Below, in pieces: positions 34,304 through 45,471 of a stretch of 64,000 nt of DNA. The notes below the pieces were generated by a model, which was given only the letters and a program-made list of their open reading frames with translations, was not told where the DNA came from and ran no database searches. The position numbers and the translations under genes were made by a program. Source of the stretch: Streptomyces mobaraensis (GTDB lineage Bacteria; Actinomycetota; Actinomycetes; Streptomycetales; Streptomycetaceae); the NCBI RefSeq assembly GCF_020099395.1, contig NZ_CP083590.1:6634001-6698000 (forward strand), written 5' to 3'. Positions within the stretch are counted from its first letter, which is position 1. Each line of letters starts with the position of its first letter.

Positions 34304-36166
34304 ATGACGGTCCTGCCCGAAGAAGGCTTCTCCCTGGCCGCCGAATTCCCGGACGCGACCCGCGAGCAGTGGCAGCGCCTCGTCGAGGGCGTACTGCGCA
34401 AGGCGGGGACGGAAGCCGAGGGTTCGGCGGCGGAGGACGCGCTGGCCACCGCCCTCCAGGACGGGCTGAGCACCCGTCCGCTCTACACGGCCGACGACCC
34501 GGCCCCGGACCCCGGCCTCCCCGGCTTCCCGCCGTTCGTCCGCGGCGGGCGCCCCGAGGGAACGGCGGTCTCCGGCTGGGACGTACGCCAGCTCCACGCC
34601 GAGCCCGACCCCCGCCTGGCCAATGAGGCCGTCCTGGCCGACCTGGAGAACGGCGTCACCTCCCTCTGGCTCACCGTCGGCCCCGCCGGCATCCCCGTCG
34701 TCGGCCTCGCCGCCGCCCTGGACGGCGTCTACCTCGACCTCGCGCCCGTCGTCCTGGACGCCGGAGCCGACGCGGAGGCCGCGGGGCGGGCGCTGCTGCG
34801 GCTGTACGAGGAGCGGGGCGTCCGGCCCGGCACGGTCCCCGGCAACCTCGGCCTCGACCCGCTGGGCACCCTCGCCCGTACCGGTGGCGAAGGCCCCGGC
34901 ACCGCCCTCGCGGTGCGCTGCGCCCGGGAGTTCCCCGGCCTGCGCGCCCTCGTCGTCGACGCCCTGCCGTACCACGAGGCCGGCGCCTCCACCGCGCAGG
35001 AACTCGGCTGCGCCCTGGCCACCGGCGTCGCCTACCTCCGCACCCTCACCGCCGCCGGCCTGGACGTCGACGCGGCGTGCGGTCAGCTGGAGTTCCGCCT
35101 CTCCGCCACCGCCGACCAGTTCCTCACCGTCGCCGCCCTGCGCGCCGCCCGCCGGCTCTGGGCCCGCGTCGCCGAGGTCTGCGGCGCGTCCCCCGCCGCC
35201 CGCGCGCAGCGCCAGCACGCCGTCACCTCACCGGTGATGATGACCCGTCGCGACCCGTGGGTGAACATGCTGCGCACCACCGTCGCCTGCCTCGGCGCGG
35301 GCGTCGGCGGCGCGGACGCCGTCACCGTCCTGCCGTTCGACAGCGCCCTCGGCCTGCCCGACGCGTTCGCCCGCCGGATCGCCCGCAACACCTCGTCGAT
35401 CCTGCTGGAGGAGTCGCACCTGGCCCGGGTCGTGGACCCGGCGGGCGGCTCCTGGTACGTGGAGCGGCTGACGGACGAGCTCGCGCACGCGGCCTGGGCC
35501 TGGTTCCAGGAGATCGAGCGGGCGGGCGGCCAGGAGGGCGCCCTGCGCTCGGGGATGATCGGCGAGCGCCTCGCCGCGACCTGGGCGGACCGCTCCCGCC
35601 GCCTCGCCACCCGGCGCGAACCGGTCACCGGCGTCAGCGAGTTCCCGCACCTGGACGAGCGGCCCGTCGAGCGCCGGCCCGCGCCCGCCCGGCCCGCCGG
35701 CGGCCTCCCGCGCGTCCGCCGCGATGAGGCGTTCGAGGTGCTGCGGGCCCGCTCCGACGCCCACGCCGCCGCGACCGGCGCCCGCCCGCGCGTCTTCCTC
35801 GCCGCCCTCGGCCCGGCCGCCGCGCACACCGCGCGGGCCGGCTTCGCGGCCAACCTCTTCCAGGCGGGCGGTATCGAGCCCGTCCACGACCCCGTCACCG
35901 TCGACGCGGACACCGCCGCCGACGCGTTCCGCCGCAGCGGCGCGGCCGTCGCCTGCCTCTGCTCCTCCGACGCGCTCTACGCCGAGCAGGCCGAGGACGT
36001 CGCCCGCGCCCTCAAGTCGGCCGGCGCGACCCGGGTGTTCCTCGCCGGCCGCCCGGGCGACCGGCGCGACGACTGGCGGCGCGCGGGCGTCGACGCCTAC
36101 GTCTCCGCCGGCGGCGACGCGGTCGCCCTCCTCTCCTCCGTCCTCGACCACCTCGGAGTGGCGTGA
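34304..36166 (+). CDS. mutA: Methylmalonyl-CoA mutase small (beta) subunit
   Basis: 620 aa from ATG 34304, starting [20 protein letters not shown]. It is the non-catalytic partner of MutB: a TIM-barrel-like domain with the conserved LYTADDPAP and the [21 protein letters not shown] segment, and a degenerate C-terminal cobalamin-binding domain lacking the DxHxxG histidine. With MutB it interconverts (R)-methylmalonyl-CoA and succinyl-CoA, linking propionyl-CoA and odd-chain metabolism to the TCA cycle and polyketide precursors. No Shine-Dalgarno is seen. Its stop overlaps the mutB start. Confidence 0.95.
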   Translation: MTVLPEEGFSLAAEFPDATREQWQRLVEGVLRKAGTEAEGSAAEDALATALQDGLSTRPLYTADDPAPDPGLPGFPPFVRGGRPEGTAVSGWDVRQLHAEPDPRLANEAVLADLENGVTSLWLTVGPAGIPVVGLAAALDGVYLDLAPVVLDAGADAEAAGRALLRLYEERGVRPGTVPGNLGLDPLGTLARTGGEGPGTALAVRCAREFPGLRALVVDALPYHEAGASTAQELGCALATGVAYLRTLTAAGLDVDAACGQLEFRLSATADQFLTVAALRAARRLWARVAEVCGASPAARAQRQHAVTSPVMMTRRDPWVNMLRTTVACLGAGVGGADAVTVLPFDSALGLPDAFARRIARNTSSILLEESHLARVVDPAGGSWYVERLTDELAHAAWAWFQEIERAGGQEGALRSGMIGERLAATWADRSRRLATRREPVTGVSEFPHLDERPVERRPAPARPAGGLPRVRRDEAFEVLRARSDAHAAATGARPRVFLAALGPAAAHTARAGFAANLFQAGGIEPVHDPVTVDADTAADAFRRSGAAVACLCSSDALYAEQAEDVARALKSAGATRVFLAGRPGDRRDDWRRAGVDAYVSAGGDAVALLSSVLDHLGVA

Positions 36167-38361
36167 TGAGCATCCCCGACTTCTCCCGCATCGACCTCGC
36201 ACCGGAGGACGGGCCGGGGGCGCAGGCCCCCGCCGACGCCGGGCAGTGGCGGGCGGCCCTGAAGGAGAGCACCGGCCGCAGTGCCGACGACCTGCTCTGG
36301 GAGACCCCGGAGGGCATCGGCGTCAAGCCCCTCTACACCGCCGACGACCTCCAGGGCCTGGACTTCCTCGGGACGTACCCCGGCATCGCGCCCTACCTGC
36401 GCGGCCCGTACCCGACGATGTACGTCAACCAGCCGTGGACGATCCGGCAGTACGCCGGCTTCTCCACCGCCGAGGAGTCCAACGCCTTCTACCGCCGCAA
36501 CCTCGCGGCCGGCCAGAAGGGGCTGTCGGTCGCCTTCGACCTGCCCACCCACCGCGGCTATGACAGCGACCACCCGCGCGTCACCGGCGACGTCGGCATG
36601 GCGGGCGTCGCCATCGACTCGATCTACGACATGCGGCAGCTGTTCGACGGCATCCCGCTCGACAGGATGAGCGTGTCGATGACGATGAACGGCGCCGTGC
36701 TGCCCGTCCTCGCGCTCTACATCGTCGCCGCGGAGGAGCAGGGCGTACCGCCCGAGAAGCTGGCCGGGACCATCCAGAACGACATCCTCAAGGAGTTCAT
36801 GGTCCGCAACACCTACATCTATCCGCCGAAGCCGTCGATGCGGATCATCTCCGACATCTTCGCGTACACCTCGCAGCGGATGCCGCGGTACAACTCCATC
36901 TCCATCTCCGGCTACCACATCCAGGAAGCGGGCGCGACGGCCGACCTGGAGCTCGCCTACACCCTCGCCGACGGCGTCGAGTACCTGCGGGCCGGGATGG
37001 GCGCCGGGCTGGACGTCGACGCGTTCGCGCCCCGGCTCTCGTTCTTCTGGGCGATCGGCATGAACTTCTTCATGGAGATCGCCAAGATGCGGGCGGCGCG
37101 GCTGCTCTGGGCGAAGCTGGTGCGGCAGTTCGACCCCAAGAGCCCCAAGTCGCTGTCCCTGCGCACCCATTCGCAGACCTCGGGCTGGTCGCTGACCGCG
37201 CAGGACGTCTTCAACAACGTCACGCGCACCTGCGTCGAGGCGATGGCCGCCACCCAGGGGCACACCCAGTCGCTGCACACCAACGCCCTGGACGAGGCCC
37301 TCGCTCTCCCGACGGACTTCTCCGCGCGCATCGCCCGCAACACCCAGCTCCTGCTGCAACAGGAGTCCGGTACCTGCCGGGTGATCGACCCGTGGGGCGG
37401 CAGCGCGTACGTCGAGCGGCTGACGCACGACCTCGCGCGCCGGGCCTGGCAGCACATCCAGGAGGTCGAGGCGGCGGGCGGCATGGCCCAGGCCATCGAC
37501 GCCGGCATCCCCAAGCTGCGCGTCGAGGAGGCGGCGGCCCGCACCCAGGCCCGCATCGACTCCGGCCGGCAGCCGGTCATCGGCGTCAACAAGTACCGCG
37601 TGGACAGCGACGAGCAGATCGAGGTGCTCAAGGTCGACAACTCCTCCGTCCGCGCCCAGCAGATCGAGAAGCTGCGGCGGCTGCGCGAGGAGCGGGACGA
37701 ACGCGCCTGCCAGGACGCCCTGGACGCGCTCACCCGCGCCGCCGGCGGCGACGGCAACCTGCTGGAACTCGCCGTGGACGCCGCCCGCGCCAAGGCCACC
37801 GTCGGCGAGATCTCCGACGCCCTGGAGAAGGTGTACGGACGCCACGCCGGCCGCATCCGTACCATCTCCGGTGTGTACAGGCAGGAGGCCGGACCGTCGT
37901 CCGGCGTGGAGCGCACCCGCGCGCTCGTCGAGGCGTTCGAGCGGGAGGAGGGCCGCCGGCCCCGCATCCTGGTCGCCAAGATGGGCCAGGACGGGCACGA
38001 CCGCGGCCAGAAGGTGATCGCGACCGCCTTCGCCGACCTGGGCTTCGACGTGGACGTCGGCCCGCTGTTCCAGACCCCGGCGGAGGTCGCCCGGCAGGCG
38101 GTGGAGGCGGACGTGCACGTCGTCGGCGTCTCGTCGCTGGCCGCGGGGCACCTCACGCTGGTGCCGGCGCTGCGGGAGTGCCTGGCCGAGGAGGGGCGCG
38201 AGGACATCATGATCGTCGTCGGCGGGGTGATCCCCCCGCAGGACGTGCCGACGCTGCTGGAGATGGGCGCGACCGCCGTCTTCCCGCCCGGCACGGTCAT
38301 CCCCGACGCCGCTTACGACCTGCTGGGGACCCTCGCCGGGGCCCTCGGCCACGCGCTGTGA
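36166..38361 (+). CDS. mutB: Methylmalonyl-CoA mutase large (alpha, catalytic) subunit
   Basis: 731 aa from ATG 36166 (TGATG overlap with mutA; GTG 36163 also possible). The substrate barrel contains [18 protein letters not shown] and [15 protein letters not shown]. The B12-binding domain has GQDGHDRGQ, where His is the lower cobalt ligand, and [10 protein letters not shown]. Length and motifs are canonical for adenosylcobalamin-dependent mutase. The three genes mutA-mutB-meaB are tightly packed, so they are one operon. Methylmalonyl-CoA epimerase is not in the window. Confidence 0.97.
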   Translation: MSIPDFSRIDLAPEDGPGAQAPADAGQWRAALKESTGRSADDLLWETPEGIGVKPLYTADDLQGLDFLGTYPGIAPYLRGPYPTMYVNQPWTIRQYAGFSTAEESNAFYRRNLAAGQKGLSVAFDLPTHRGYDSDHPRVTGDVGMAGVAIDSIYDMRQLFDGIPLDRMSVSMTMNGAVLPVLALYIVAAEEQGVPPEKLAGTIQNDILKEFMVRNTYIYPPKPSMRIISDIFAYTSQRMPRYNSISISGYHIQEAGATADLELAYTLADGVEYLRAGMGAGLDVDAFAPRLSFFWAIGMNFFMEIAKMRAARLLWAKLVRQFDPKSPKSLSLRTHSQTSGWSLTAQDVFNNVTRTCVEAMAATQGHTQSLHTNALDEALALPTDFSARIARNTQLLLQQESGTCRVIDPWGGSAYVERLTHDLARRAWQHIQEVEAAGGMAQAIDAGIPKLRVEEAAARTQARIDSGRQPVIGVNKYRVDSDEQIEVLKVDNSSVRAQQIEKLRRLREERDERACQDALDALTRAAGGDGNLLELAVDAARAKATVGEISDALEKVYGRHAGRIRTISGVYRQEAGPSSGVERTRALVEAFEREEGRRPRILVAKMGQDGHDRGQKVIATAFADLGFDVDVGPLFQTPAEVARQAVEADVHVVGVSSLAAGHLTLVPALRECLAEEGREDIMIVVGGVIPPQDVPTLLEMGATAVFPPGTVIPDAAYDLLGTLAGALGHAL

Positions 38362-38377
38362 GCCGGGCGGCCGGCTG

Positions 38378-39397
38378 ATGGCGCGCGCGATCGACCTGGA
38401 CGCGGTCGTCAAGGGCGTCCTCGACGGGAAGCGGGCGGCGATCGCCCGCGCCGTCACCCTCGTCGAGTCCACCCGGGCCGACCACCGGGAACTCGCCCAG
38501 CGGATGCTGGTGCAGCTGCTCCCGCACGCGGGCGCGGCGCGGCGGATCGGCGTCACGGGCGTGCCCGGGGTCGGCAAGTCGACGTTCATCGACGCCCTGG
38601 GCACCATGCTCACGGGCCTGGGCCACCGGGTCGCCGTGCTCGCCGTCGACCCGTCGTCGACGCGCACGGGCGGCAGCATCCTCGGCGACAAGACGCGCAT
38701 GGAGCGGCTGGCCGTCGACCCGGCCGCGTTCGTCCGGCCGTCGCCGACGGCGGGCACGCTCGGCGGTGTCGCCAAGGCGACCCGCGAGACCATCGTGGTG
38801 ATGGAGGCGGCCGGCTACGACGTGGTGCTCGTCGAGACCGTCGGCGTCGGCCAGTCCGAGACGGCCGTCGCCGGCATGGTCGACACCTTCCTGATGCTCA
38901 CCCTCGCCCGCACCGGCGACCAGCTCCAGGGCATCAAGAAGGGCGTCCTCGAACTGGCCGACCTCGTCGCCGTCAACAAGGCCGACGGCCCGCACGAGCG
39001 CGACGCGAAGTCCGCCGCCCGGGAACTCGCCGGTGCGCTCCGGCTGTTGCGCTCCCCCGACGCCGCCTGGAACCCGCCCGTCCTCACCTGCAGCGCCCGC
39101 GAGAACACCGGCCTGGACGTGCTCTGGGACCGCCTGGAGCAGCACCGGCGTGTGCTGGAGGCGACGGGCGAGCTGGCCCGGCGGCGGAGTGAGCAGCAGG
39201 TGGAGTGGGCCTGGGGCATGGTCCGCGACCAGCTGCTGGGCGAACTGCACGCGCACCCGGGGGTGCGCGCGGTGACGCCGGACGTCGAACGGGGGCTGCG
39301 CGACGGCACGTTGACGGCGACACTTGCGGCGGAGCGGATCCTGGGAGTGTTCCGGGGGGAGCGCGGGGGGACGGAAGACGGGCCCGGCGCCGGCTAG
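38378..39397 (+). CDS. meaB: Methylmalonyl-CoA mutase-associated GTPase
   Basis: 339 aa, ATG 16 bp after mutB. It is a G3E P-loop GTPase of the MeaB/ArgK group: Walker A GVPGVGKSTF, Asp motif AVDPSSTRTGGSILGDKTRM, Walker B VLVETVGVGQSE, and NKADG for guanine specificity. MeaB protects the mutase from inactivation and gates adenosylcobalamin loading. Its position directly after mutB fits this role. Confidence 0.95.
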   Translation: MARAIDLDAVVKGVLDGKRAAIARAVTLVESTRADHRELAQRMLVQLLPHAGAARRIGVTGVPGVGKSTFIDALGTMLTGLGHRVAVLAVDPSSTRTGGSILGDKTRMERLAVDPAAFVRPSPTAGTLGGVAKATRETIVVMEAAGYDVVLVETVGVGQSETAVAGMVDTFLMLTLARTGDQLQGIKKGVLELADLVAVNKADGPHERDAKSAARELAGALRLLRSPDAAWNPPVLTCSARENTGLDVLWDRLEQHRRVLEATGELARRRSEQQVEWAWGMVRDQLLGELHAHPGVRAVTPDVERGLRDGTLTATLAAERILGVFRGERGGTEDGPGAG

Positions 39398-39444
39398 GAG
39401 CCCGCGGGGGCGCCGGGGTGGAGGTTCAGCGCGCGGACGGGTCC

Positions 39445-39469
39445 GGGGCGCCGCCCACGTGGGCGCCCC
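39445..39469. terminator. Hairpin after the mutAB-meaB operon
   Basis: Inverted repeat with 8-bp arms (GGGGCGCC and GGCGCCCC) enclosing GCCCACGTG, between convergent meaB and a TetR gene. Confidence 0.5.
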
Positions 39470-39562
39470 GCATCGGCGCCTGGCGGGCGCTGCCGCGCGG
39501 ACGGTGACGGGCGCGGCGCCGTGCGGTGGCCGCGGCCGTCGACCGGGCGGCTCCCCCCGGCC

Positions 39563-40117
39563 TCACCGAGGAGTCCGCAACCCGCTGATCACCATATGGA
39601 TCAGCAGGTCGAAGCTCTCCTCCAGCCGCTCCGGGAGCCCGAACGCGCCCTCCGCCTCCAGTACGGCGAAGCCGTGGAGCGCGGCCCGCAGGCAGCGGGT
39701 CGCGTGCACGGCCGCCGACTCCGCCATGCCGTAGGCGCGGAGCGCCGCGAACACGATGCCGAGCAGGCGCTCCCCGGCCTCGGCCGTCCGGGGCTCGGGG
39801 CGCTGTACGAGCACCGCGTACCGGTGCGGGTGGCGCAGCGCCCAGTCCCGCCAGGCGAGCATCAGCGCCCGGATCGCGTCATCCGCCGAGCGGCCGAGCA
39901 CGGCCCGGCCGACCTCGTCCGTGAGGTCGTCCAGGATCCGCGCCGACATCAGGTCGCGCAGCTCGGCGAGGTTGCGGACGTGCTTGTAGAGCGACGGGGT
40001 GGCGACACCGGCTCGGCCCGCGACGGCGGACAGCGTCAGGGCGGCGGGGGAGCCCTCGTCGACGAGCGCCAGGGCGAGGTCGACGACGGCGTCGGGGGAC
40101 AGGGCGGCCCTAGGCAC
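39563..40117 (-). CDS. TetR-family regulator with WHG-type C-terminus
   Basis: 184 aa from GTG 40117, overlapping the upstream hydrolase gene by 8 bp. HTH: LTLSAVAGRAGVATPSLYKHVRN at about residues 28-50. The C-terminal domain resembles TetR-WHG (RHPHRYAVLVQRPEP, LHGFAVLEAEGAFGLPERLEESFD). It forms a two-gene operon with the hydrolase and likely represses it through the palindrome at 40979-40995. Confidence 0.88.
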   Translation of the reverse strand: MPRAALSPDAVVDLALALVDEGSPAALTLSAVAGRAGVATPSLYKHVRNLAELRDLMSARILDDLTDEVGRAVLGRSADDAIRALMLAWRDWALRHPHRYAVLVQRPEPRTAEAGERLLGIVFAALRAYGMAESAAVHATRCLRAALHGFAVLEAEGAFGLPERLEESFDLLIHMVISGLRTPR

Positions 40118-40943
40118 GGACGCCCTCCCCGAGGCCGAGGAAGGCCAGCACGGCGGCGGTGACGCGGTCGGGGCACTCGACGTGCGGATAGTGCCCGGCG
40201 CCCTCGATCATCTCCAACCGCCCGAGACCGGGCGGGAGTTCGGCCACGATGCCCTCCCCCTCGGCCCGCGGGTCGGGCCAGTCCGGATCCAGGGCGCCCT
40301 GGACGATCAGCACCGGGCACCGGACGTCGGCGAGCCGGGCCCCGGCGTCGGTGGGCGCGGACATGCCCATCCGGGCCACCGCGGCCATCCGCCCCGGCCT
40401 GCGCAACTCCGCCTCCAGGGCGGCGAGCCGGGCGGGTCCGACGGCGGTGGGATGGGCGTGCCGGAGGTACCGCTTCCACAGCCCGACGCTGCGGAACACC
40501 GCGGCGCCCAGGAGCAGGGCGAGCCCCTTCCGGTGTCGGGCGTCACGGACCAGCGCGCCGACGTCGACCGGCTGGGCGCGGGTGAACGGCCCGATGCCCA
40601 CGACGGCACGGACGAGCCCGGGCTCCCCGGCCGCGGCGATCACGGCGGCCCCGCCGGCGAACGAGTGCCCCACGACGACGGCGGGACCCCCCAACCGCCG
40701 CACCAGCGCCACCAGATCCCCCGCCACCGCCGTCCGCGACCAGGCCCCCCACCCGGCATCCGACTCCCCGTGCCCCCGCAGATCCACCCGCGCGACCCGA
40801 TACCCCGCCTCGACCAGCCCGTCGGCCATGGCGCGGTACGCGTGACGGCTGTCGCCCATCCCGTGCGCGAGCACGACGAGCGGTCCTTCGCCGGTGACGT
40901 CGTAGGCGATCCGTTTGCCGTGGAGGGTCAGGTAGTCGGTCAT
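40110..40943 (-). CDS. Alpha/beta-fold hydrolase
   Basis: 277 aa from ATG 40943. Catalytic features: oxyanion loop LAHGMGDS, DLRGHGESD, nucleophile elbow VVGHSFAGG with Ser, a late Asp in VQGALDPDWPD, and catalytic His in IEGAGHYPHVECPD. It is of the hydrolase/peroxidase/haloperoxidase-like group with unknown substrate. It is first in an operon with a TetR regulator, and the spacer to the divergent ArsR gene holds an exact palindrome. Confidence 0.88.
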   Translation of the reverse strand: MTDYLTLHGKRIAYDVTGEGPLVVLAHGMGDSRHAYRAMADGLVEAGYRVARVDLRGHGESDAGWGAWSRTAVAGDLVALVRRLGGPAVVVGHSFAGGAAVIAAAGEPGLVRAVVGIGPFTRAQPVDVGALVRDARHRKGLALLLGAAVFRSVGLWKRYLRHAHPTAVGPARLAALEAELRRPGRMAAVARMGMSAPTDAGARLADVRCPVLIVQGALDPDWPDPRAEGEGIVAELPPGLGRLEMIEGAGHYPHVECPDRVTAAVLAFLGLGEGVRA

Positions 40944-40978
40944 GGTTCCCCCGTGCTCGCTTATATCGTTAGCCATGA

Positions 40979-40995
40979 AGCTAATGTCATTAGCT
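40979..40995. promoter_or_regulatory. Palindromic operator upstream of hydrolase/TetR operon
   Basis: AGCTAATG-T-CATTAGCT, perfect 8-1-8 inverted repeat 36 bp upstream of the hydrolase start. A related half-site (CGTTAGC) lies at 40967-40973. Probably the autoregulatory site of the TetR protein. Confidence 0.6.
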
Positions 40996-41111
40996 TTCGT
41001 TCGCAAGGGTCCGTCGGTCGCGGGTGCGGTGGAGGCGGCGGAGCCCGGCGGGCGCCGGGATAGCGTGGTGTGCCGAGAATGGGTGGAAAGTCGAAGGAAG
41101 GGAGGCTGTTC

Positions 41112-41444
41112 GTGGGTGATGAGGCGGCGGGGCGGGGTGAGGAGATGGTGGAGGCGTTCAAGGCGCTGGCCAATCCTGTGCGGTTGCAGATCATGCGGTG
41201 GCTGAGGGATCCCGACCGGGAGTTCGCGGAGTACGAGCCGATCGCGGACCGGCAGGTCGTCGGCGTGTGTGTCAGCCATATCCAGGCCAAGAGCGGGCTG
41301 GCGCAGTCGACCGTCTCCTCCTACATGGCCGCCCTGGAGCGGGCGGGGCTGGTGCGTTCCACTCGGGTGGGCAAGTGGACGCACTACCGGCGGGACGAGG
41401 GGCGGTTGCGGCGGTTGGCGGATGCGATCGGTGAGCAGATCTGA
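41112..41444 (+). CDS. ArsR-family winged-helix regulator
   Basis: 110 aa from GTG 41112, chosen because GGGAGG lies 7 nt upstream (ATG 41070 would add 14 residues without such a site). ArsR/SmtB fold: VEAFKALANPVRLQIMRWL, then recognition helix QSTVSSYMAALERAGLVRSTRVGKWTHYRR. There is one Cys in VGVCVSHI, so a metal or redox sensor is conceivable. It lies just upstream of an NQO1-like reductase gene, with a palindrome between them, so it probably represses that gene. Confidence 0.88.
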   Translation: MGDEAAGRGEEMVEAFKALANPVRLQIMRWLRDPDREFAEYEPIADRQVVGVCVSHIQAKSGLAQSTVSSYMAALERAGLVRSTRVGKWTHYRRDEGRLRRLADAIGEQI

Positions 41445-41484
41445 GCGCGTCAGAGGTGGGTTGAGGGTCGATCAAACCTATCGA

Positions 41485-41506
41485 CGTATCGGGATATTGC
41501 GATACG
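41485..41506. promoter_or_regulatory. ArsR-type operator upstream of the quinone reductase gene
   Basis: Perfect inverted repeat CGTATCG-GGATATTG-CGATACG, ending 9 bp before the reductase ATG. Additional TATCG units nearby at 41479-41483. The position would block transcription or translation start when occupied. Confidence 0.65.
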
Positions 41507-41515
41507 ATCAGCTCT

Positions 41516-42205
41516 ATGGATGCGACGACACCGAGCAAGTCCGCCCTCATCGTGCACGCCCACCCCGAGCCCGGCTCCTTCAGTACGTCCCAAATGCGGG
41601 TCGCCGCCGAGGAGTTGCGGCGCTCCGGCCACTCCGTGCGGGTGGTGGACCTCTACGCCGACGGGTGGGCTCCGGTTCTCGACCGGCATGAGTTCGGGCC
41701 GGTCGAGGGGCACTTCAAGCCGCAGGCCGAGCAGCGGAAGGCTGTCCGGGAGGGGACCCTGCCCGTCGAGGTGCGGGCCCATCTGGACGCGGTGCTCGAC
41801 GCCGATCTGCTGGTGCTGTCGTTCCCGCTGTGGTGGTTCTCGGTGCCCGCGATCCTCAAGGGCTGGATCGACCGCGTCTTCGCCATGGGGGCCGTGTTCG
41901 GCGGCGACCACGGCGTCTTCGACCGGGGCGCCCTGCGCGGCAAGCGCGCCATGGTCCTCGTGACCACCGGCGGCACGGCGGAGTCCTTCGCCCGGGGTGG
42001 CTCGTTCGGGGCGATGGACGATTTCCTGTACCACATCCGGCGCGGGATGCTGGAGTTCGTCGGCTACGAGGTGCTGCCGCCCGTCGTCACCTACGGGCCG
42101 GCCCATATGACCGACGCCGACCGCCTCGCCGCGCTGGAAGCCGTCCGGGAGACCTTCGCGGAGACCTTCCCGGTGCTCAAGGACGCCTGCCCGGCGGCGG
42201 TTTGA
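41516..42205 (+). CDS. NAD(P)H dehydrogenase (quinone), flavodoxin-like fold
   Basis: 229 aa. Flavodoxin_2/NQO1 family: SALIVHAHPEPGSFSTSQ (FMN/FAD phosphate loop), VVDLYADGWAPVLDRHEF, LVLSFPLWWFSVPAILKGWIDRVF, and VLVTTGGTAESF. It is a cytosolic flavoenzyme for two-electron reduction of quinones or related electrophiles. Regulation by the upstream ArsR protein is likely. Confidence 0.9.
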   Translation: MDATTPSKSALIVHAHPEPGSFSTSQMRVAAEELRRSGHSVRVVDLYADGWAPVLDRHEFGPVEGHFKPQAEQRKAVREGTLPVEVRAHLDAVLDADLLVLSFPLWWFSVPAILKGWIDRVFAMGAVFGGDHGVFDRGALRGKRAMVLVTTGGTAESFARGGSFGAMDDFLYHIRRGMLEFVGYEVLPPVVTYGPAHMTDADRLAALEAVRETFAETFPVLKDACPAAV

Positions 42206-42221
42206 GCCCCTGTGGCGGGCG

Positions 42222-42473
42222 TCAGTTGTCATCCGTCCACGGGAACTCCCCGTCGTCCCGGAGGTGTTCGGGCCGGGACAGGGCCGCGGTGAAGGCGCGC
42301 CAGCAGGCGAGAGGGAAGATCAGGATCGCCCGGCCCGGGTTCTTGCTGTCCCGGATGAGCACCCTGTCGGCGAAACGGTCGGACGCCTCGACGCACTCGC
42401 CCCGGCCGGGATCGCTGTGACTGGACCGGCGCCAGGCGGCGGCGCCGCGTGCGGCTGCGGGCGTGCGGGTCAC
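42222..42473 (-). CDS. DUF397 protein (orphan, no XRE partner)
   Basis: 83 aa from GTG 42473; AAGGAGAG is 6 nt upstream. DUF397 signature WRRSSHSDPGRGECVEASD and VLIRDSKNPGRAILIFP, WRAFTAAL. In Streptomyces these small proteins usually follow an XRE/Scr1-type regulator and act as its antagonist or co-factor; no XRE gene is adjacent here, and the opposite-strand upstream neighbour is a SnoaL protein. It may respond to a distant regulator. Confidence 0.88.
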   Translation of the reverse strand: MTRTPAAARGAAAWRRSSHSDPGRGECVEASDRFADRVLIRDSKNPGRAILIFPLACWRAFTAALSRPEHLRDDGEFPWTDDN

Positions 42474-42651
42474 GGTGACTCTCCTTCGCTGACGGCGGCG
42501 CCTCGGCGTGCACGGTTGCCAGCCTCCCCGAGGACGCGCCCGCTGGATAGCCCGTCCGTTCGCCCCGCCGTCCGTTCGCCCGCCGCGCGTTCGCCTCCAC
42601 CGGGCGTGGCAGGCTACGGGACGCCCCGCTGTCCATCGGAGGAGGAGATCC

Positions 42652-43122
42652 ATGTCCACCGCGTCCACCCTCGGGCCCGCCGATCCGGTACCGAGCCACC
42701 GGGCCGTCGAGAACCTGATCGCACGGTACGCCGAGCTCGTCGACGACGGGGATTTCGCGGGGCTCGGCCACCTCCTCGCCGACGCGGTCTTCCTCGGCAG
42801 CGGTGAGCCGGTCAGCGGCCGGGAAGCCATCGAGAGGATGTTCCGGGACACGGTGATCGTCCACGCCGACGGAACGCCGCGCACCCAGCACGCCGTCACC
42901 AACATCGCCGTCGAGGTCGACGAGCGGGCGGGCACGGCGGTCGCGCGCTCGTATGTCACCGTGCTGCAGGCGCCGCCCGGCCTGCCGTTGCGGCCCATCG
43001 CCGCCGGCCGGTACCACGACCGCTTCGAGCGGCATGACGGGCGGTGGCGCTTCGCGGAGCGCCGGGTCCGTATCCACCTGGCCGGCGATGTGAGCCGTCA
43101 CCTGAGGCAGGCCGCGGAATGA
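42652..43122 (+). CDS. SnoaL-like/NTF2-fold protein
   Basis: 156 aa with GGAGGAGG upstream. The NTF2-like cone fold is indicated by AVENLIARYAELVDDGDFAGLGHLLADAVF, GREAIERMF, THxxxNI-like QHAVTNIAVEVD, and C-terminal RYHDRFERHDGRWRFAERRV. Members include polyketide cyclases, ketosteroid isomerases and hydrolases. The substrate is unknown. A clear hairpin follows the stop. Confidence 0.85.
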   Translation: MSTASTLGPADPVPSHRAVENLIARYAELVDDGDFAGLGHLLADAVFLGSGEPVSGREAIERMFRDTVIVHADGTPRTQHAVTNIAVEVDERAGTAVARSYVTVLQAPPGLPLRPIAAGRYHDRFERHDGRWRFAERRVRIHLAGDVSRHLRQAAE

Positions 43123-43126
43123 CGAA

Positions 43127-43148
43127 GGCGAGGAGACCTCTCCTCGCC
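43127..43148 (+). terminator. Rho-independent-like hairpin after SnoaL gene
   Basis: GGCGAGGAGA-CC-TCTCCTCGCC, a perfect 10-2-10 inverted repeat starting 4 bp after the stop codon. Confidence 0.75.
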
Positions 43149-43163
43149 ACTCTCAACTTATAG

Positions 43164-44756
<1,593 letters not shown>

Positions 44757-44840
44757 GACGGGCGGTGCCGCCTGAGGCGTACGGTTCCGTCTGAGGCCAG
44801 CCCGTCCCAACCGGTACCGGTTCGTGGCCGATCCGTGCTG

Positions 44841-44887
44841 TTGACAGGGCGGCCGGCGGGGCACTCACGTGACGTGTACTTGTCACG
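44841..44887 (+). promoter_or_regulatory. Candidate promoter/operator for the GH25 gene
   Basis: TTGACA at 44841-44846 without a convincing -10 at 17-18 bp. An inverted repeat CGTGAC-GTGTACTT-GTCACG at 44868-44887 overlaps the expected -10/start region, 13 bp upstream of the ATG. Ribosome binding is by TAGGAG. Confidence 0.4.
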
Positions 44888-44900
44888 CTAGGAGCCCGTC

Positions 44901-45467
44901 ATGATCCACGGTGTCGACGTCAGCAGCTACCAGAGCGAGAACTACTCCGTCGCCGGCCAGGACTTCGCCTTCGTCAAGGTCACCGAAGGCATGTCCTACA
45001 CCAACCCCAAGTGGGTGGCGCAGCGGGACCGCGCCCGGGCGGCCGGGCTGGTGGTGGGGTACTACCACTACGTCACACCGGGATCGATGTCCGCGCAGGC
45101 GGACCGGTTCCTGGGCAAGATCGCGCTGAGAGCGGGGGACGTCCTCGCCCTCGACTGGGAGGAGTCCGGCGTCTCCTGCGCGGATAAGGACCGCTGGCTC
45201 GCCCGGGTGGCCGCGCGGGCACCGGGGCACCGGGTCGTCCTCTACTGCAACCGGGACTTCTGGTTCCACCGGGACACCACCAGCCGCGCCGGGGACGGGC
45301 TGTGGATCGCCGACCCCGACCACGCCGCGGGCCGGCCGGGCGTGCAATTCCCGTGGACGTTCCACCAGTACGGCACGTCCGGCGGGATCGACCGCAACGT
45401 CGCCCGGTTCGCGGACCGGGCGGCGCTGCGGTCGTGGGCGCGCCGGGAGGAAGAGGCCGCGGACTGA
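44901..45467 (+). CDS. GH25 muramidase (lysozyme) without signal peptide
   Basis: 188 aa. GH25 catalytic positions: Asp in HGVDVSSYQ (residue 5 region) and the Asp/Glu pair in LALDWEES; also VKVTEGMSYTNPKW, GYYHYVTPGS and WTFHQYGTSGGIDRN. GH25 enzymes cleave the MurNAc-GlcNAc bond of peptidoglycan. It is only the catalytic domain and has no Sec or Tat signal, resembling phage endolysins; it may be released by lysis, a holin-like system or a contractile particle. No phage genes are adjacent. Confidence 0.88.
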   Translation: MIHGVDVSSYQSENYSVAGQDFAFVKVTEGMSYTNPKWVAQRDRARAAGLVVGYYHYVTPGSMSAQADRFLGKIALRAGDVLALDWEESGVSCADKDRWLARVAARAPGHRVVLYCNRDFWFHRDTTSRAGDGLWIADPDHAAGRPGVQFPWTFHQYGTSGGIDRNVARFADRAALRSWARREEEAAD

Positions 45468-45471
45468 TCCC

